A stretch of 64,000 nucleotides of DNA from Streptomyces sp. NBC_01549 (GTDB lineage Bacteria; Actinomycetota; Actinomycetes; Streptomycetales; Streptomycetaceae), in assembly GCF_026339955.1 (NCBI RefSeq), contig NZ_JAPEPW010000002.1:1364001-1428000 (forward strand). Reading direction: 5' to 3'. Shown one piece after another: positions 16,016-26,970 of this stretch. Position numbers and translations under genes: made by a program. The notes beneath the pieces are model-generated. The model saw nothing but the letters and a program-made list of their open reading frames with translations, did no database searches and was not told where the DNA came from. The first letter of the stretch is position 1; the number at the start of each line of letters is the position of its first letter.

Positions 16016-16780
16016 ATGTCGGTCCGGATCGAACGTCAGGGTTACGTCACCACGGTCGTCCTCTCCCGTCCCGCCGCCCGCAACGCCGTGGACGGGCCGA
16101 CCGCCACCGAACTCGTCGACGCCTTCCGGGAGTTCGAGGCGGACGAGACGGCCCGGGTCGCGGTGCTCTGGGGCGAGGGCGGCACGTTCTGCGCCGGCGC
16201 GGACCTCAAGGCGATCGGCACCGAACACGGCAACCGGGTCGAGCGGGACGGTGACGGGCCGATGGGTCCCACCCGGCTGCGGCTGTCCAAGCCCGTCATC
16301 GCGGCGGTCGCGGGGCACGCCGTCGCGGGCGGCCTGGAACTGGCGCTCTGGTGCGATCTGCGGGTCGCCGAGGAGGACGCCGTCTTCGGTGTCTTCTGCC
16401 GCCGCTGGGGCGTCCCGCTCATCGACGGCGGCACCGTACGGCTCCCCCGCCTCATCGGCACCAGTCGCGCGATGGACCTGATCCTCACCGGCCGCGCGGT
16501 GCCGGCGGCCGAGGCGTACGAGATGGGCCTCGCCAACCGGCTGGTCCCGACCGGCCGCGCCCGTGCCGAGGCCGAGGAACTCGCCGCGGCGATCGCCGAT
16601 TTCCCCCAGTCTTGCCTGCGCAGCGACCGCGCGTCGGTCCTCGACCAGGAGGGACTGATCGAAGAGGCGGCCATGCGCGTCGAACTCCGTTACGGCTTGG
16701 ACGTGTTGGCCGAGGGCATGGAGGGCGCCGCCCGCTTCGCCTCGGGAGCCGGGCGGCACGGCTCGTTCACGGCGAAGTAG
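16016..16780 (+). CDS. Enoyl-CoA hydratase/isomerase (crotonase) family protein
   Basis: 254 aa. Crotonase fold: the oxyanion-hole segments are GTFCAGADLKAIG (about 57-69) and AVAGHAVAGGLELAL (about 98-112), and the Asp/Glu-containing helix is at CRRWGVPLIDGGTVRLPRL. AAGGGGAC-type ribosome site precedes the ATG. It probably hydrates or isomerises an acyl-CoA in the cytoplasm. It stands alone with no beta-oxidation partner nearby, so the substrate is unknown. Confidence 0.87.
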   Translation: MSVRIERQGYVTTVVLSRPAARNAVDGPTATELVDAFREFEADETARVAVLWGEGGTFCAGADLKAIGTEHGNRVERDGDGPMGPTRLRLSKPVIAAVAGHAVAGGLELALWCDLRVAEEDAVFGVFCRRWGVPLIDGGTVRLPRLIGTSRAMDLILTGRAVPAAEAYEMGLANRLVPTGRARAEAEELAAAIADFPQSCLRSDRASVLDQEGLIEEAAMRVELRYGLDVLAEGMEGAARFASGAGRHGSFTAK

Positions 16781-17060
16781 GGGCGACGGCCTGTGCGGTG
16801 TCGCGGCTCCTCGGCGCGACCGGATCGGCCCCGACCGGATCGGCCTCGGCCGAGACCCTGGTGACGGGTCGACAGGTGTGCCGGAATCGTGCGGGCCCGG
16901 TAACGGACGTACCTGTGAGTACGGCAGGATGAGGCCTCACCCCGGACGACGAACACACGTCCGGGCGTGATCGTGCATTCCCGGATTCGAGCAGGTGGCA
17001 AGTGACGACACAGCACATCCGGCCCACGGGCCTTCCCCTCCGCCGCACGGGAGGCGGCCG

Positions 17061-18146
17061 GTGAAACACTCCCTCACACTGGACGACCTGATGATGGCCG
17101 GGATTCCCGTGGTGGCGGGTCTGCTGGCGGCGTTCCTGCTGCGCATCCTGCTGCGCTGGCTCGGCAAGCACGCCTCGCGCACCCGGTGGAGCGGTGACGA
17201 CTTCATCGTCGACGCGCTGCGCACACTCGTCCCCTGGGGCGCGATCGCCGCCGGTGTCTCGGCGGCGGGCGCGGTGCTTCCGCTGACGGCTCCGGTCGGG
17301 CGCAACGTCAACAAGGTCCTGACCGTCGTCCTCATCTTCGTGGCGACGCTGACCGCGGCCCGGGTCATCACCGGCCTCGTCCGCTCGCTGGCCCAGTCCC
17401 GGTCCGGGGTGGCGGGTTCGGCCACCATCTTCGTCAACATCACCCGGGTCGTGGTGCTGGCGATGGGCTTCCTCGTCATGCTGCAGACGCTGGGCATCTC
17501 CATAGCCCCGCTGCTCACGGCCCTGGGTGTGGGCGGTCTGGCGGTGGCGCTCGCCCTGCAGGACACCCTCGCCAACCTCTTCGCGGGCGTCCACATCCTC
17601 GCCTCGAAGACGGTCCAGCCCGGCGACTACATCCGTCTCAGCAGCGGTGAGGAGGGCTACGTCGTGGACATCAACTGGCGCAACACGACGGTCCGTCAGC
17701 TCTCCAACAACCTGGTCATCATCCCCAACGCCCAGCTCGCGGGCACCAACATGACCAACTTCAACCGCCCCGAGCAGCAGATGACCCTCATCGTCCAGGT
17801 CGGAGTCGGCTACGACAGCGACCTGGACCATGTCGAGCGTGTGACCACCGAGGTCGTCACCGAGACGATGACCGGGATCACCGGCGCCGTCCCGGACCAC
17901 GAGCCCGCCGTGCGCTTCCACACCTTCGGCGACTCCCGCATCAGCTTCAGCGTCATCCTCGGCGTGGGCGAGTTCAGCGACCAGTACCGGATCAAGCACG
18001 AGTTCATCAAACGCCTGCACAGGCGGTACCGGGACGAGGGCATCCGGATTCCGGCGCCCACCCGGACGGTGGCGCTGCAGCCGGGCGGGGCGGAGCTGCT
18101 GGAGGCGGGCATCCCGCACCAGCGCGAGGCCACGTCGGGGAGGTAG
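17061..18146 (+). CDS. MscS-family small-conductance mechanosensitive channel
   Basis: 361 aa from the GTG at 17061, chosen because GGAGG lies 6 nt upstream; a GTG at 16995 would add 22 Pro/His-rich residues. Four hydrophobic helices occupy about 10-175, ending in the pore-lining, Gly/Ala-rich segment TALGVGGLAVALALQDTLANLFAG. The MscS beta domain follows (PGDYIRL, VVDINWRNTTV, IPNAQLAGT), then the C-terminal alpha/beta domain. It releases solutes during hypo-osmotic shock. Confidence 0.9.
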   Translation: MKHSLTLDDLMMAGIPVVAGLLAAFLLRILLRWLGKHASRTRWSGDDFIVDALRTLVPWGAIAAGVSAAGAVLPLTAPVGRNVNKVLTVVLIFVATLTAARVITGLVRSLAQSRSGVAGSATIFVNITRVVVLAMGFLVMLQTLGISIAPLLTALGVGGLAVALALQDTLANLFAGVHILASKTVQPGDYIRLSSGEEGYVVDINWRNTTVRQLSNNLVIIPNAQLAGTNMTNFNRPEQQMTLIVQVGVGYDSDLDHVERVTTEVVTETMTGITGAVPDHEPAVRFHTFGDSRISFSVILGVGEFSDQYRIKHEFIKRLHRRYRDEGIRIPAPTRTVALQPGGAELLEAGIPHQREATSGR

Positions 18147-18148
18147 AA

Positions 18149-18171
18149 CCGGGCGAAGCGAGTCCGCCCGG
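18149..18171. terminator. Hairpin between convergent MscS and M1 peptidase genes
   Basis: Arms CCGGGCG (18149-18155) and CGCCCGG (18165-18171) with a 9-nt loop, immediately after the MscS stop and 17 bp from the end of the peptidase gene. Confidence 0.65.
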
Positions 18172-18187
18172 CTCCCCTGCCGTACCG

Positions 18188-19746
18188 TCAGAGGGTGGCG
18201 GTCGAGTCGGGGTAGTGGCCGGGCTCGCGGTTACGGGACGCGAGAAGGCCCGGGGGCACCGGGACGACCGTCCAGTCGGGGTGGCCCGGCAAACGGGGCG
18301 TCTTCGTGCCGTACAGCCAGTCCCGCAGGAAGCCGGACAGGTCCTGCCCCGAGACCTCGGAGGCGATGGCGATGTAGTCCTCGGTGCTCGCGGAGGAGCC
18401 CCGATGGCACCCCAGGAAGGTGCGCTCGATGCGACGGAACACGTCCTCGCCGACCAGCTCGCGCAGCGCGTACAGCACCAGGACGCCACCCAGGTAGCGC
18501 TGGTTGTCGAAGAGGTTCACGGCGTTCGGCGCCGCGACCGGCCCCGAGGTCCGCCGCCACAGGTCTCCCCTGGCGTACGTGTCCTTCATCCGGGCCTCCA
18601 TGCTGGTCAGGCCGAGCGAGTCGGGCCAGCCGCGCTCGAAGCGGTACAGCAGCCCGTAGAAGTCGGCGTGCCACTCGTTCAGCCACAGGTCCGCCCAGCC
18701 GGCGGGACTGACGCTGTTGCCGAACCAGGAGTGGACCAGCTCGTGCATCAGGTGCGCGCCGATCTTCTGCTCCTCCTGGAGCAGGAAGGCCGGCTTGTAG
18801 AGCGTGAGGGTCTGGGTCTCCAGGCCCGTGAAGTCGAAGGCCTTCGGATCGTCGGAGTTGCAGGGCAGCAGACCGTACGTCTCGAAGGGGAACGCCCCGA
18901 GCCGCCGCTCCACCCACTCGACCAGGCCGGGAGTGAGGCTGAGCGCGGGTTCGAGGGCGGCGGCCCGCGCGGTCGGGACGACGTCCCGAAGGGGCAGCCC
19001 GTGCGGCCCCCGCCGGTCCTTCACCGTGTAGTCACCGACCGTGATCTGCACCAGCTCCGTGGCCATGGGGTGCCGCGAACGGTAGGTGTACGCGGTCCGG
19101 TCGCCGTCCAGGTTCTCGGCGCGGACCAGGGTGCCGTTCGCGACGCCGCGCAGACCGCGCGGGACGGTGACGCGGAAGCTGAAGGCCGCCTTGTCCGTGG
19201 GGTGGTCGTTGCAGGGGAAGACGGTGTGCGCCGAGTTCGGCTGGGCGCAGACCGCGAATCCGTCGGGGGTGACGACCCAGCCGTGTGCGCGAGCGAGCGG
19301 CTCGGGTCGGCGGAGTACTCGATGCGGACGGTCACCCGGGCGCGCTCCGGCAGGGGGCACGCCGGGGTGACCCGCAACTTTTCGTCTATTTGTTCGAATA
19401 TAGCCGTGCGACCGCCGACCCGCACGGAACGGATGTCCAGACCGAGCGCGTCGAGCGAGAAGCGGGAGAGGTCCGGGGTCGCGCGCAGAGTCAGGGTCGC
19501 GATGGCGTCGACCAGGCGGTTCGTCGCGTCGTACGAGAAGTCGAGGTGGTACGCGGTGACGCGGTAGCCGTCGTTGCCGAGGGCCGGGAAGACGGGGTCG
19601 GGCTCGGGCAGGGTCTCCGCGCCGGGGGTGCCCCCACCCCGTAAGGCCGGGGTCTGGGCGGAGGCCGCCGGGGTGCCCGCAGTGAGCACCGCGGCCGTTC
19701 CGGTCAGGGCGGCCGCGGGGGCCGTCACTCTCGTGCGATATCTCAT
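18188..19746 (-). pseudogene. Secreted M1-family metallopeptidase interrupted by one frameshift
   Basis: The ATG at 19746 opens a protein with a signal peptide (hydrophobic core, then TPAASAQT) and the M1 N-terminal domain through VRIEYSADPSRS. The matching continuation GWVVTPDGFAVCAQPNSAH is in another frame from about 19290. The catalytic region in that frame is intact: HELVHSWFG zinc motif, then NEWHADF with the third ligand Glu. The locus is 1,559 nt, one short of a whole number of codons, so a single base is missing around 19288-19300. Either the gene is broken in this strain or the assembly has an error there. A full protein of about 519 aa would be an exported aminopeptidase. Confidence 0.82.
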
Positions 19747-19942
19747 GGTTCGCTTTCGTTCGCGAGGACGAGCTGGTCCAGGTGGGCGTTCGTCCAGCAG
19801 GAGTACGAGAGCCTGGAAGGCGGTTGCCTGGGGCGCGCCACTTCTTGTTCACGGCGATGGCGGACAGACCCCTGTCGAGTCGGGGTCGCTCACGAGATAT
19901 CTTGATGTCGAGCAATGTTGCAGACGTGGAGCGGAGCACCCG

Positions 19943-22162
<2,220 letters not shown>

Positions 22163-22193
22163 CACACCGTCGGCGCCCACGCGTCGCCACCGC

Positions 22194-22226
22194 ACCGCCC
22201 CGGCCGGGCTCTCCGGCCGGGGCGGT
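22194..22226 (+). terminator. icd terminator hairpin
   Basis: A 14-bp perfect stem (arm ACCGCCCCGGCCGG, 22194-22207 with 22213-22226) and 5-nt loop, starting 31 bp after the icd stop. Confidence 0.85.
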
Positions 22227-22334
22227 CGCATGTCCGCCGACGGCTCACCCGTACGCGCGCAGGCAGGTGACACCGGCGGTCCACCTGGGTGATCAGCGGT
22301 GGCGGGCCGGAACACCCGCTCTTAGCTTCGGCCT

Positions 22335-23396
22335 ATGACGAAACGACAGATGGCCTACCTCGCCTGCACCGCAGCCGTCACAGCGTCGGTGCTGGGTGCC
22401 GCCCCGTCGGCCGAGCACCGGACGGTGCACTGGGTCAAACCCGGCGGGTCGATCCAGCAGGCCGTGAATTCCGCACACCCGGGGGACACCGTCCTCCTCT
22501 CCCCCGGCACGTACCACGAGAGCGTCCGCGTCACGGTGTCGAACCTGACGCTGCGCGGCTACGGTGCCCGCTCCACCGTCATCGTGCCGGGTAAGGCCTC
22601 CGGCAGCTGCGCCAAGGCCGGCAACGGGATCTGCGTCACCGGAACGGACAAAAAGCGCGTCAAGGACGTCACCGTCAGCTCACTGACCCTCAGAGGCTTC
22701 GCCAAGCACGGCCTGTGGGCGTCGGGCACCGACCGGCTGACGGTCCAGGGAGTGGTCGCCGAGAAGAACGGCCAGTGGGGCATCGCCCAGGAGCGCTCCG
22801 TACGCGGGGTGTTCCGCTACAACCTCGCCCAGAAGAACGGCGACGCCGGACTGTTCCTGTCCAACACGGTCAGCACCGAGGAGGGCGCCCGGGACTCCCT
22901 GGGGACGGTCGTCAGCCACAACGTTCTGGCCGGCAACCGGATCGGCGTCACGGTCCGACGGCTGCGGAACCTGACCGTCGATCACAACGAGGCGACCGGC
23001 AACTGCGCCGCGGTGTTCGTCGTGGGCGACGAGAACAAGCCGCACGTCGGGGCGCTGAGCGTGGTCCGCAACTACATCCACGCCAACAACAAGTTCTGTC
23101 CCAAGACCCCCCGGCTGCCCTTCCTGCAGGGCTCCGGAATCGTCCTCACCGGAGCCGAGAAGACGCTGGTGGCGGAGAACAGGGTCGAGGACAACGTGGG
23201 CACCTCCCCGCTGTCCGGCGGCATCGTTCTCTACAAGAGCTTCGTGGGCGCCGTCAACGAGCACAACGAGATCCGCAACAACGTGGCGCAGCGCAACGGC
23301 AAGGCCGACCTCGCCAACCGCGACCGCGCCAAGGGCAAGCGCAACACCTTCCACGACAACACCTGCGCGCACTCCGAGCCCGCCGGACTGTGCTGA
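22335..23396 (+). CDS. Secreted right-handed parallel beta-helix protein
   Basis: 353 aa. A signal peptide (residues about 1-25) is followed by GSIQQAVNSAHPGDTVLLSPGTYHESV, the typical entry of pectate-lyase-like beta-helix proteins. The body has repeated 22-28-residue turns with N/G motifs (TLRGFAKHGLWAS, VVAEKNGQWGIAQ, NLTVDHNEATGN, TLVAENRVEDN). Such extracellular proteins bind or cleave polysaccharides, but no lyase catalytic residues can be assigned. Lys/Asn content is higher than in neighbours. Transcribed with or just before the methyltransferase 44 bp downstream. Confidence 0.85.
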   Translation: MTKRQMAYLACTAAVTASVLGAAPSAEHRTVHWVKPGGSIQQAVNSAHPGDTVLLSPGTYHESVRVTVSNLTLRGYGARSTVIVPGKASGSCAKAGNGICVTGTDKKRVKDVTVSSLTLRGFAKHGLWASGTDRLTVQGVVAEKNGQWGIAQERSVRGVFRYNLAQKNGDAGLFLSNTVSTEEGARDSLGTVVSHNVLAGNRIGVTVRRLRNLTVDHNEATGNCAAVFVVGDENKPHVGALSVVRNYIHANNKFCPKTPRLPFLQGSGIVLTGAEKTLVAENRVEDNVGTSPLSGGIVLYKSFVGAVNEHNEIRNNVAQRNGKADLANRDRAKGKRNTFHDNTCAHSEPAGLC

Positions 23397-23440
23397 CCCC
23401 TCCTCCCCCACCAGCACGATCCCAGAAGCGAGGCACGACA

Positions 23441-24493
23441 ATGACCACTGTTGATCCGGCCCCCCCGGCCACGGTCGATCCGGCTCCCCCACCGCCCATG
23501 CGGCTGCGGGAGCTCGTCTTCGGAGCGGCCTGCGCCGCCGCCGTACGCGCGGCCGCCCGCCTCGGCGTGGCGGACACCCTGGGTGACACGCCCATGAGCG
23601 TGGAGGACCTGGCGGCGGCGGTGAAGACCCAGCCGAAGACCCTGCGCCGGCTGCTGCGGGCGCTGTCCTGCCAGGGGGTCTTCACCGAACTCCCGGACGG
23701 TACCTTCACGCACACGGAGATGTCCCGGCTGCTGCGCGAGGACGACCCGCACAGCCTCCGCTACATCGCCCTGTGGTGCACCGAGCCGTGGACGTGGAAC
23801 GTCTGGCCGAAGCTCGACGAGGCGGTGCGCTCCGGCCGGAACGTCTTCGAGGACGTGTACGAGCGGGAGTTCTTCGACTACCTCAACGAAGAGGCCCCGG
23901 AGTCGGCGTACGTGTTCAACCGGGCCATGACGACGTCCAGCGAGCAGTCGGCGCGGGACGTGGCGAACCTTCTCGATCTGCGTGGTGTGTCCTCGGTCGC
24001 GGACATCGGCGGCGGTCAGGGCCAGGTCCTGGTCAGCCTGCTGGAGAAGCACCCCGCTATGCACGGCACGCTGCTCGACCTGCCGGGAGTGGTGAGGAAC
24101 GCCGATCCCCGGCTGCGCGAAGGCGGTTCACTGGCCGAACGGGTGCGCGTGGTGCCCGGGGACTGCCGTGAGGACATCCCGGTCCAGGCGGACGTGTACA
24201 TCATCAAGAACATCCTGGAGTGGGACGACGACAGTACCCGCAGGGCGCTGGCGAACGTCCGCAAGGCGGCGCGGCCCGGTGCCCGCGTCGTCGTCATCGA
24301 GAACCTCGTGGACGACACCCCGTCGATGCGGTTCACCACAGCCATGGACCTGCTGCTGCTCCTCAATGTCGGCGGTGCGAAGCACACCCGGCAGAGCATG
24401 GTCGACCGGCTGACCGCCGCGGGGCTCGTCATCGACGAGTTCCGTCCGGTCAACCCGTATCTGCACGCCTTCGAGTGCACGATCCCGGGCTGA
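23441..24493 (+). CDS. SAM-dependent O-methyltransferase
   Basis: 350 aa. An N-terminal dimerisation/winged-helix region (about 20-105) precedes the AdoMet domain with VADIGGGQGQVLVSLLEKHP and LLDLPGVV. This is the architecture of O-methyltransferases acting on polyketides and other phenols. The N-terminus has a short direct repeat (TVDPAPPATVDPAPPPP). It runs convergent with the spore-pigment cluster and is not one of the eight classical whiE genes, so a tailoring role there is plausible but unproven. Confidence 0.88.
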   Translation: MTTVDPAPPATVDPAPPPPMRLRELVFGAACAAAVRAAARLGVADTLGDTPMSVEDLAAAVKTQPKTLRRLLRALSCQGVFTELPDGTFTHTEMSRLLREDDPHSLRYIALWCTEPWTWNVWPKLDEAVRSGRNVFEDVYEREFFDYLNEEAPESAYVFNRAMTTSSEQSARDVANLLDLRGVSSVADIGGGQGQVLVSLLEKHPAMHGTLLDLPGVVRNADPRLREGGSLAERVRVVPGDCREDIPVQADVYIIKNILEWDDDSTRRALANVRKAARPGARVVVIENLVDDTPSMRFTTAMDLLLLLNVGGAKHTRQSMVDRLTAAGLVIDEFRPVNPYLHAFECTIPG

Positions 24494-24520
24494 TCCGGCC
24501 CCTCCCGGTCCACCGGGAAA

Positions 24521-24571
24521 AACCCGAGGCCGCCGGCTCCGCGTCTGTCGCGGGGTCGGCGGCCTCGGGTT
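24521..24571. terminator. Bidirectional terminator between methyltransferase and whiE operon
   Basis: A 15-bp perfect inverted repeat (24521-24535 with 24557-24571, arm AACCCGAGGCCGCCG) with a 21-nt loop separates the two convergent units. Confidence 0.85.
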
Positions 24572-24588
24572 GTGTCCGGGCGCTCGCC

Positions 24589-24921
24589 TCAGGAGCCGGC
24601 GTCCCGCTCCCAGCGGTAGAAGCACTGGGCCATGGCGTCCTTGGGGCTGCGCCACGTCTTCGGGTCGTAGGCGCTGACGTACGCCGCCAGCTGCCCGCTG
24701 ACACTGCGGAACTCGGGGTGCCCGACCACCTTCGCGATGGCGGGTGACGGGTCCTGGTCGGCTTCGATGAGGTGCATGTACACATCACCGAACTGGAAGA
24801 GGCTGCGGCGCTTGACGCCGATCAGGTGCGGGAGTTCACCGCGGTCGGAGGCGGCGAACACATCGGCGATCGCCGGGGCCGAGTCGGGCGCCATGCGCGC
24901 GACGATCAGGGCGTGGTGCAT
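24589..24921 (-). CDS. whiEVII: TcmI-type polyketide cyclase (whiE ORFVII-like)
   Basis: 110 aa, a complete polyketide_cyc/TcmI-family domain (ferredoxin-like fold) with FGDVYMHLIEAD and the C-terminal segment MAQCFYRWE. Such enzymes close a late ring of a type II polyketide. It is the last gene of the minus-strand pigment operon. The start at 24921 follows an AGGA ribosome site. Position and family match ORFVII of the S. coelicolor whiE cluster. Confidence 0.88.
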   Translation of the reverse strand: MHHALIVARMAPDSAPAIADVFAASDRGELPHLIGVKRRSLFQFGDVYMHLIEADQDPSPAIAKVVGHPEFRSVSGQLAAYVSAYDPKTWRSPKDAMAQCFYRWERDAGS

Positions 24922-24947
24922 CGGTTGTCCTTCCTGAGCTCCGGCGG

Positions 24948-25424
24948 TCAGCCGGGCATCGGCGCGTTCTGACGGTCGCGGGCGACCTTCTCGATCCGGT
25001 CCCGGATGAGCTCCATCTGGACGCGGGAGTTGCGGTTGATGTTGTCCGTCATCCAGGCGTCGTCGACCGGAGCCTCGGGCTTCATCGCGAAGTCCTGCAC
25101 CCAGTGCATGTGGGTGCCCTGAGGGGTCTCCTTGTACTCCCACCGGATGTTCATGTGGTCGAAGGGGCCCGTCTCGACGCGGCGGGCGCGGACGGTCCGC
25201 TTGGCACGGTCCACGGTCCGCTCCGAGACCCAGCTCCAGATCTTGTCGTTCTCGTCCGGGTGCATGGTCAGGCGGAACTTCGTCGTGTCGCCGTCCCGGG
25301 AGAGCACCTCCAGGGACGCGTACTCGCTGAAGAGCTGCGGCCAGTTCTCGATGTCGTTGGTCATGTCCCAGACGAGGTCGAGAGGGGCGTCGATGGTGAT
25401 GCTGTTCTCGGTGTGTCCTGCCAC
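24948..25424 (-). CDS. whiEVI: Aromatase/cyclase, SRPBCC fold (whiE ORFVI-like)
   Basis: 158 aa. START/SRPBCC polyketide aromatase with the N-terminal ITIDAPLDLVWDMTNDIENWP signature and C-terminal helix (VQMELIRDRIEKVA). It binds the nascent polyketide and directs first-ring cyclisation and aromatisation. The start lies 2 nt after the ACP stop, so the two are probably translationally coupled. Confidence 0.9.
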   Translation of the reverse strand: MAGHTENSITIDAPLDLVWDMTNDIENWPQLFSEYASLEVLSRDGDTTKFRLTMHPDENDKIWSWVSERTVDRAKRTVRARRVETGPFDHMNIRWEYKETPQGTHMHWVQDFAMKPEAPVDDAWMTDNINRNSRVQMELIRDRIEKVARDRQNAPMPG

Positions 25425-25426
25425 TT

Positions 25427-25687
25427 TCAGGCTCCAGACTTGAGGGTGTTGTTGACGAGGTCGAGGAACTCACGGGGGGTCTTGCAGCGCTCGGCGTCGG
25501 GGGGCAGCGGCTGGCTGTAACGGTTCTCCAGCTCACCGACGATGCCCAGCAGGCCGAGGGAGTCGAGGCCGAGGACGCCGAACGGGGAGTCCGACGACTT
25601 CTCGAGGTCCTCGGGTTCGACGGTGATTCCGGCCGCCTTCTTCATCAGGGAGGCCAGTTCGATGAGGGTCACTTCGGTGGTGATCAT
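25427..25687 (-). CDS. whiEV: Type II PKS acyl carrier protein (whiE ORFV-like)
   Basis: 86 aa. The phosphopantetheine site is Ser43 in LGLDSLGLLGIV. Length and helices fit a type II PKS ACP that carries the growing chain between KS/CLF and the cyclases. It lies between the CLF and aromatase genes, the standard minimal-PKS order. Confidence 0.93.
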   Translation of the reverse strand: MITTEVTLIELASLMKKAAGITVEPEDLEKSSDSPFGVLGLDSLGLLGIVGELENRYSQPLPPDAERCKTPREFLDLVNNTLKSGA

Positions 25688-25713
25688 GGGTCTGTTCTCC
25701 TTCCCGCCCGGTC

Positions 25714-26970
25714 CTATCGGGCGGAGTCGCCGCCGCGGCGCACTACCAGCGCCGCGTTGGAGCCCATCAGTCCCCTGCTGAGGACCAGGGCCGTGTGCAG
25801 CTCGGCGGGGCGAGCGCTCGACATCACCAGGTCGAGGTCGTGGCAGATGTCGAACACGTTGGGGGTGGGGGGTACCTGGCCGTTCTCCATGGCGAGCACC
25901 GCGGCCGCGGTGTCCAGCACGGGTGCCCCGCAGTAGGCCCGCCCGATGCCCGTCTTGGGTGCCGTGACGGGGACGCGGGTGCCGTGCGCCCCCAGGGCGT
26001 CGGCGATGGCCAGGGCTTCGGCGCGGTCCGCCTCCGGAACACCCAGGGCGTCGGCGAACACGACGTCGATCTCCTCCGGAGCGCAGCCGGCCTCGTCGAG
26101 GGCGCCACGGATCGCGTGGGCGAGCCCCTCTCTGGACCGCTCCCAGCGGGAGGCGCCGGTGAACGTGGCCCCGTGACCGGCCACGGTGGCCCGGACGGCC
26201 GCCCCACGCTCGCGGGCGCGGGCCTCGTCCTCCACGACGAGCATGGCGCCCCCCTCCGCGGGAGCGAAGCCGCACGCTCCCGCGGTGAAGGGCCGATAGG
26301 CGCGACCGGGTTCCTCGGCTGTGCTGATCTCGGGGTATCCGAGCTGGCACACCATCGAGTACGGGGCGAGGGGCGCCTCCGCGGATCCGACGATCACCGC
26401 GCCGGTGCCGCGTCGTACTCCCCGGGCGGCGAGCGCGATGGCGTCCAGGCCACCCGCCTCGTCGCTCGCGACCACTCCACAGGGCCCCTTGAAGCCGCCG
26501 CGGATGGAGATCTGGCCGGTGCTGGCGGCGTAGAACCACGCGATGGACTGGTACGGGCCCACGTACCGGGATCCCTGGCCCCACAGCTTCTGGAGCTCCC
26601 GCTGCCCGAACTCGCCACCGCCGGATCCGGCGGCGGTGATCACGCCGATGTCGTACGGGTCCGCGGGGTCACCTTGGCCGAGGCCGGCGTCGTCGAGGGC
26701 GAGTACGGTCGCAGCCATCGCGAAGTGGCTGAAGCGGTCCGTCTGGACGAGGAACCGCTCCTCGATGAGGGCCGCGGCGTCGAAGGACCGGACCTCGCCC
26801 GCGATACGGAGCGGCAGGTGCTCGCATCCCTCGCGGGTGATCCGGTCCAGGACGACGAGGCCTTCCCTGACGGACTTCCAGTACGCGTCGGCGCGCAGTC
26901 CGTTGGGCGCGATCACACCGATGCCGGTGATGGCCGCACGCCGGGGACGCTGAGTGCGCTGAGTGGTCAT
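25714..26970 (-). CDS. whiEIV: Type II PKS chain length factor, KSbeta (whiE ORFIV-like)
   Basis: 418 aa ketosynthase fold lacking the active-site Cys. At the position of KSalpha Cys169 the sequence reads VASDEAGGLDA, so residue 171 is Glu; most chain length factors have Gln here. The start overlaps the KSalpha stop by 4 nt (ATGA), giving equal translation for the KS/CLF heterodimer. It sets polyketide chain length and assists malonyl-ACP decarboxylation. The N-terminus carries about 10 basic residues before the fold. Confidence 0.93.
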   Translation of the reverse strand: MTTQRTQRPRRAAITGIGVIAPNGLRADAYWKSVREGLVVLDRITREGCEHLPLRIAGEVRSFDAAALIEERFLVQTDRFSHFAMAATVLALDDAGLGQGDPADPYDIGVITAAGSGGGEFGQRELQKLWGQGSRYVGPYQSIAWFYAASTGQISIRGGFKGPCGVVASDEAGGLDAIALAARGVRRGTGAVIVGSAEAPLAPYSMVCQLGYPEISTAEEPGRAYRPFTAGACGFAPAEGGAMLVVEDEARARERGAAVRATVAGHGATFTGASRWERSREGLAHAIRGALDEAGCAPEEIDVVFADALGVPEADRAEALAIADALGAHGTRVPVTAPKTGIGRAYCGAPVLDTAAAVLAMENGQVPPTPNVFDICHDLDLVMSSARPAELHTALVLSRGLMGSNAALVVRRGGDSAR

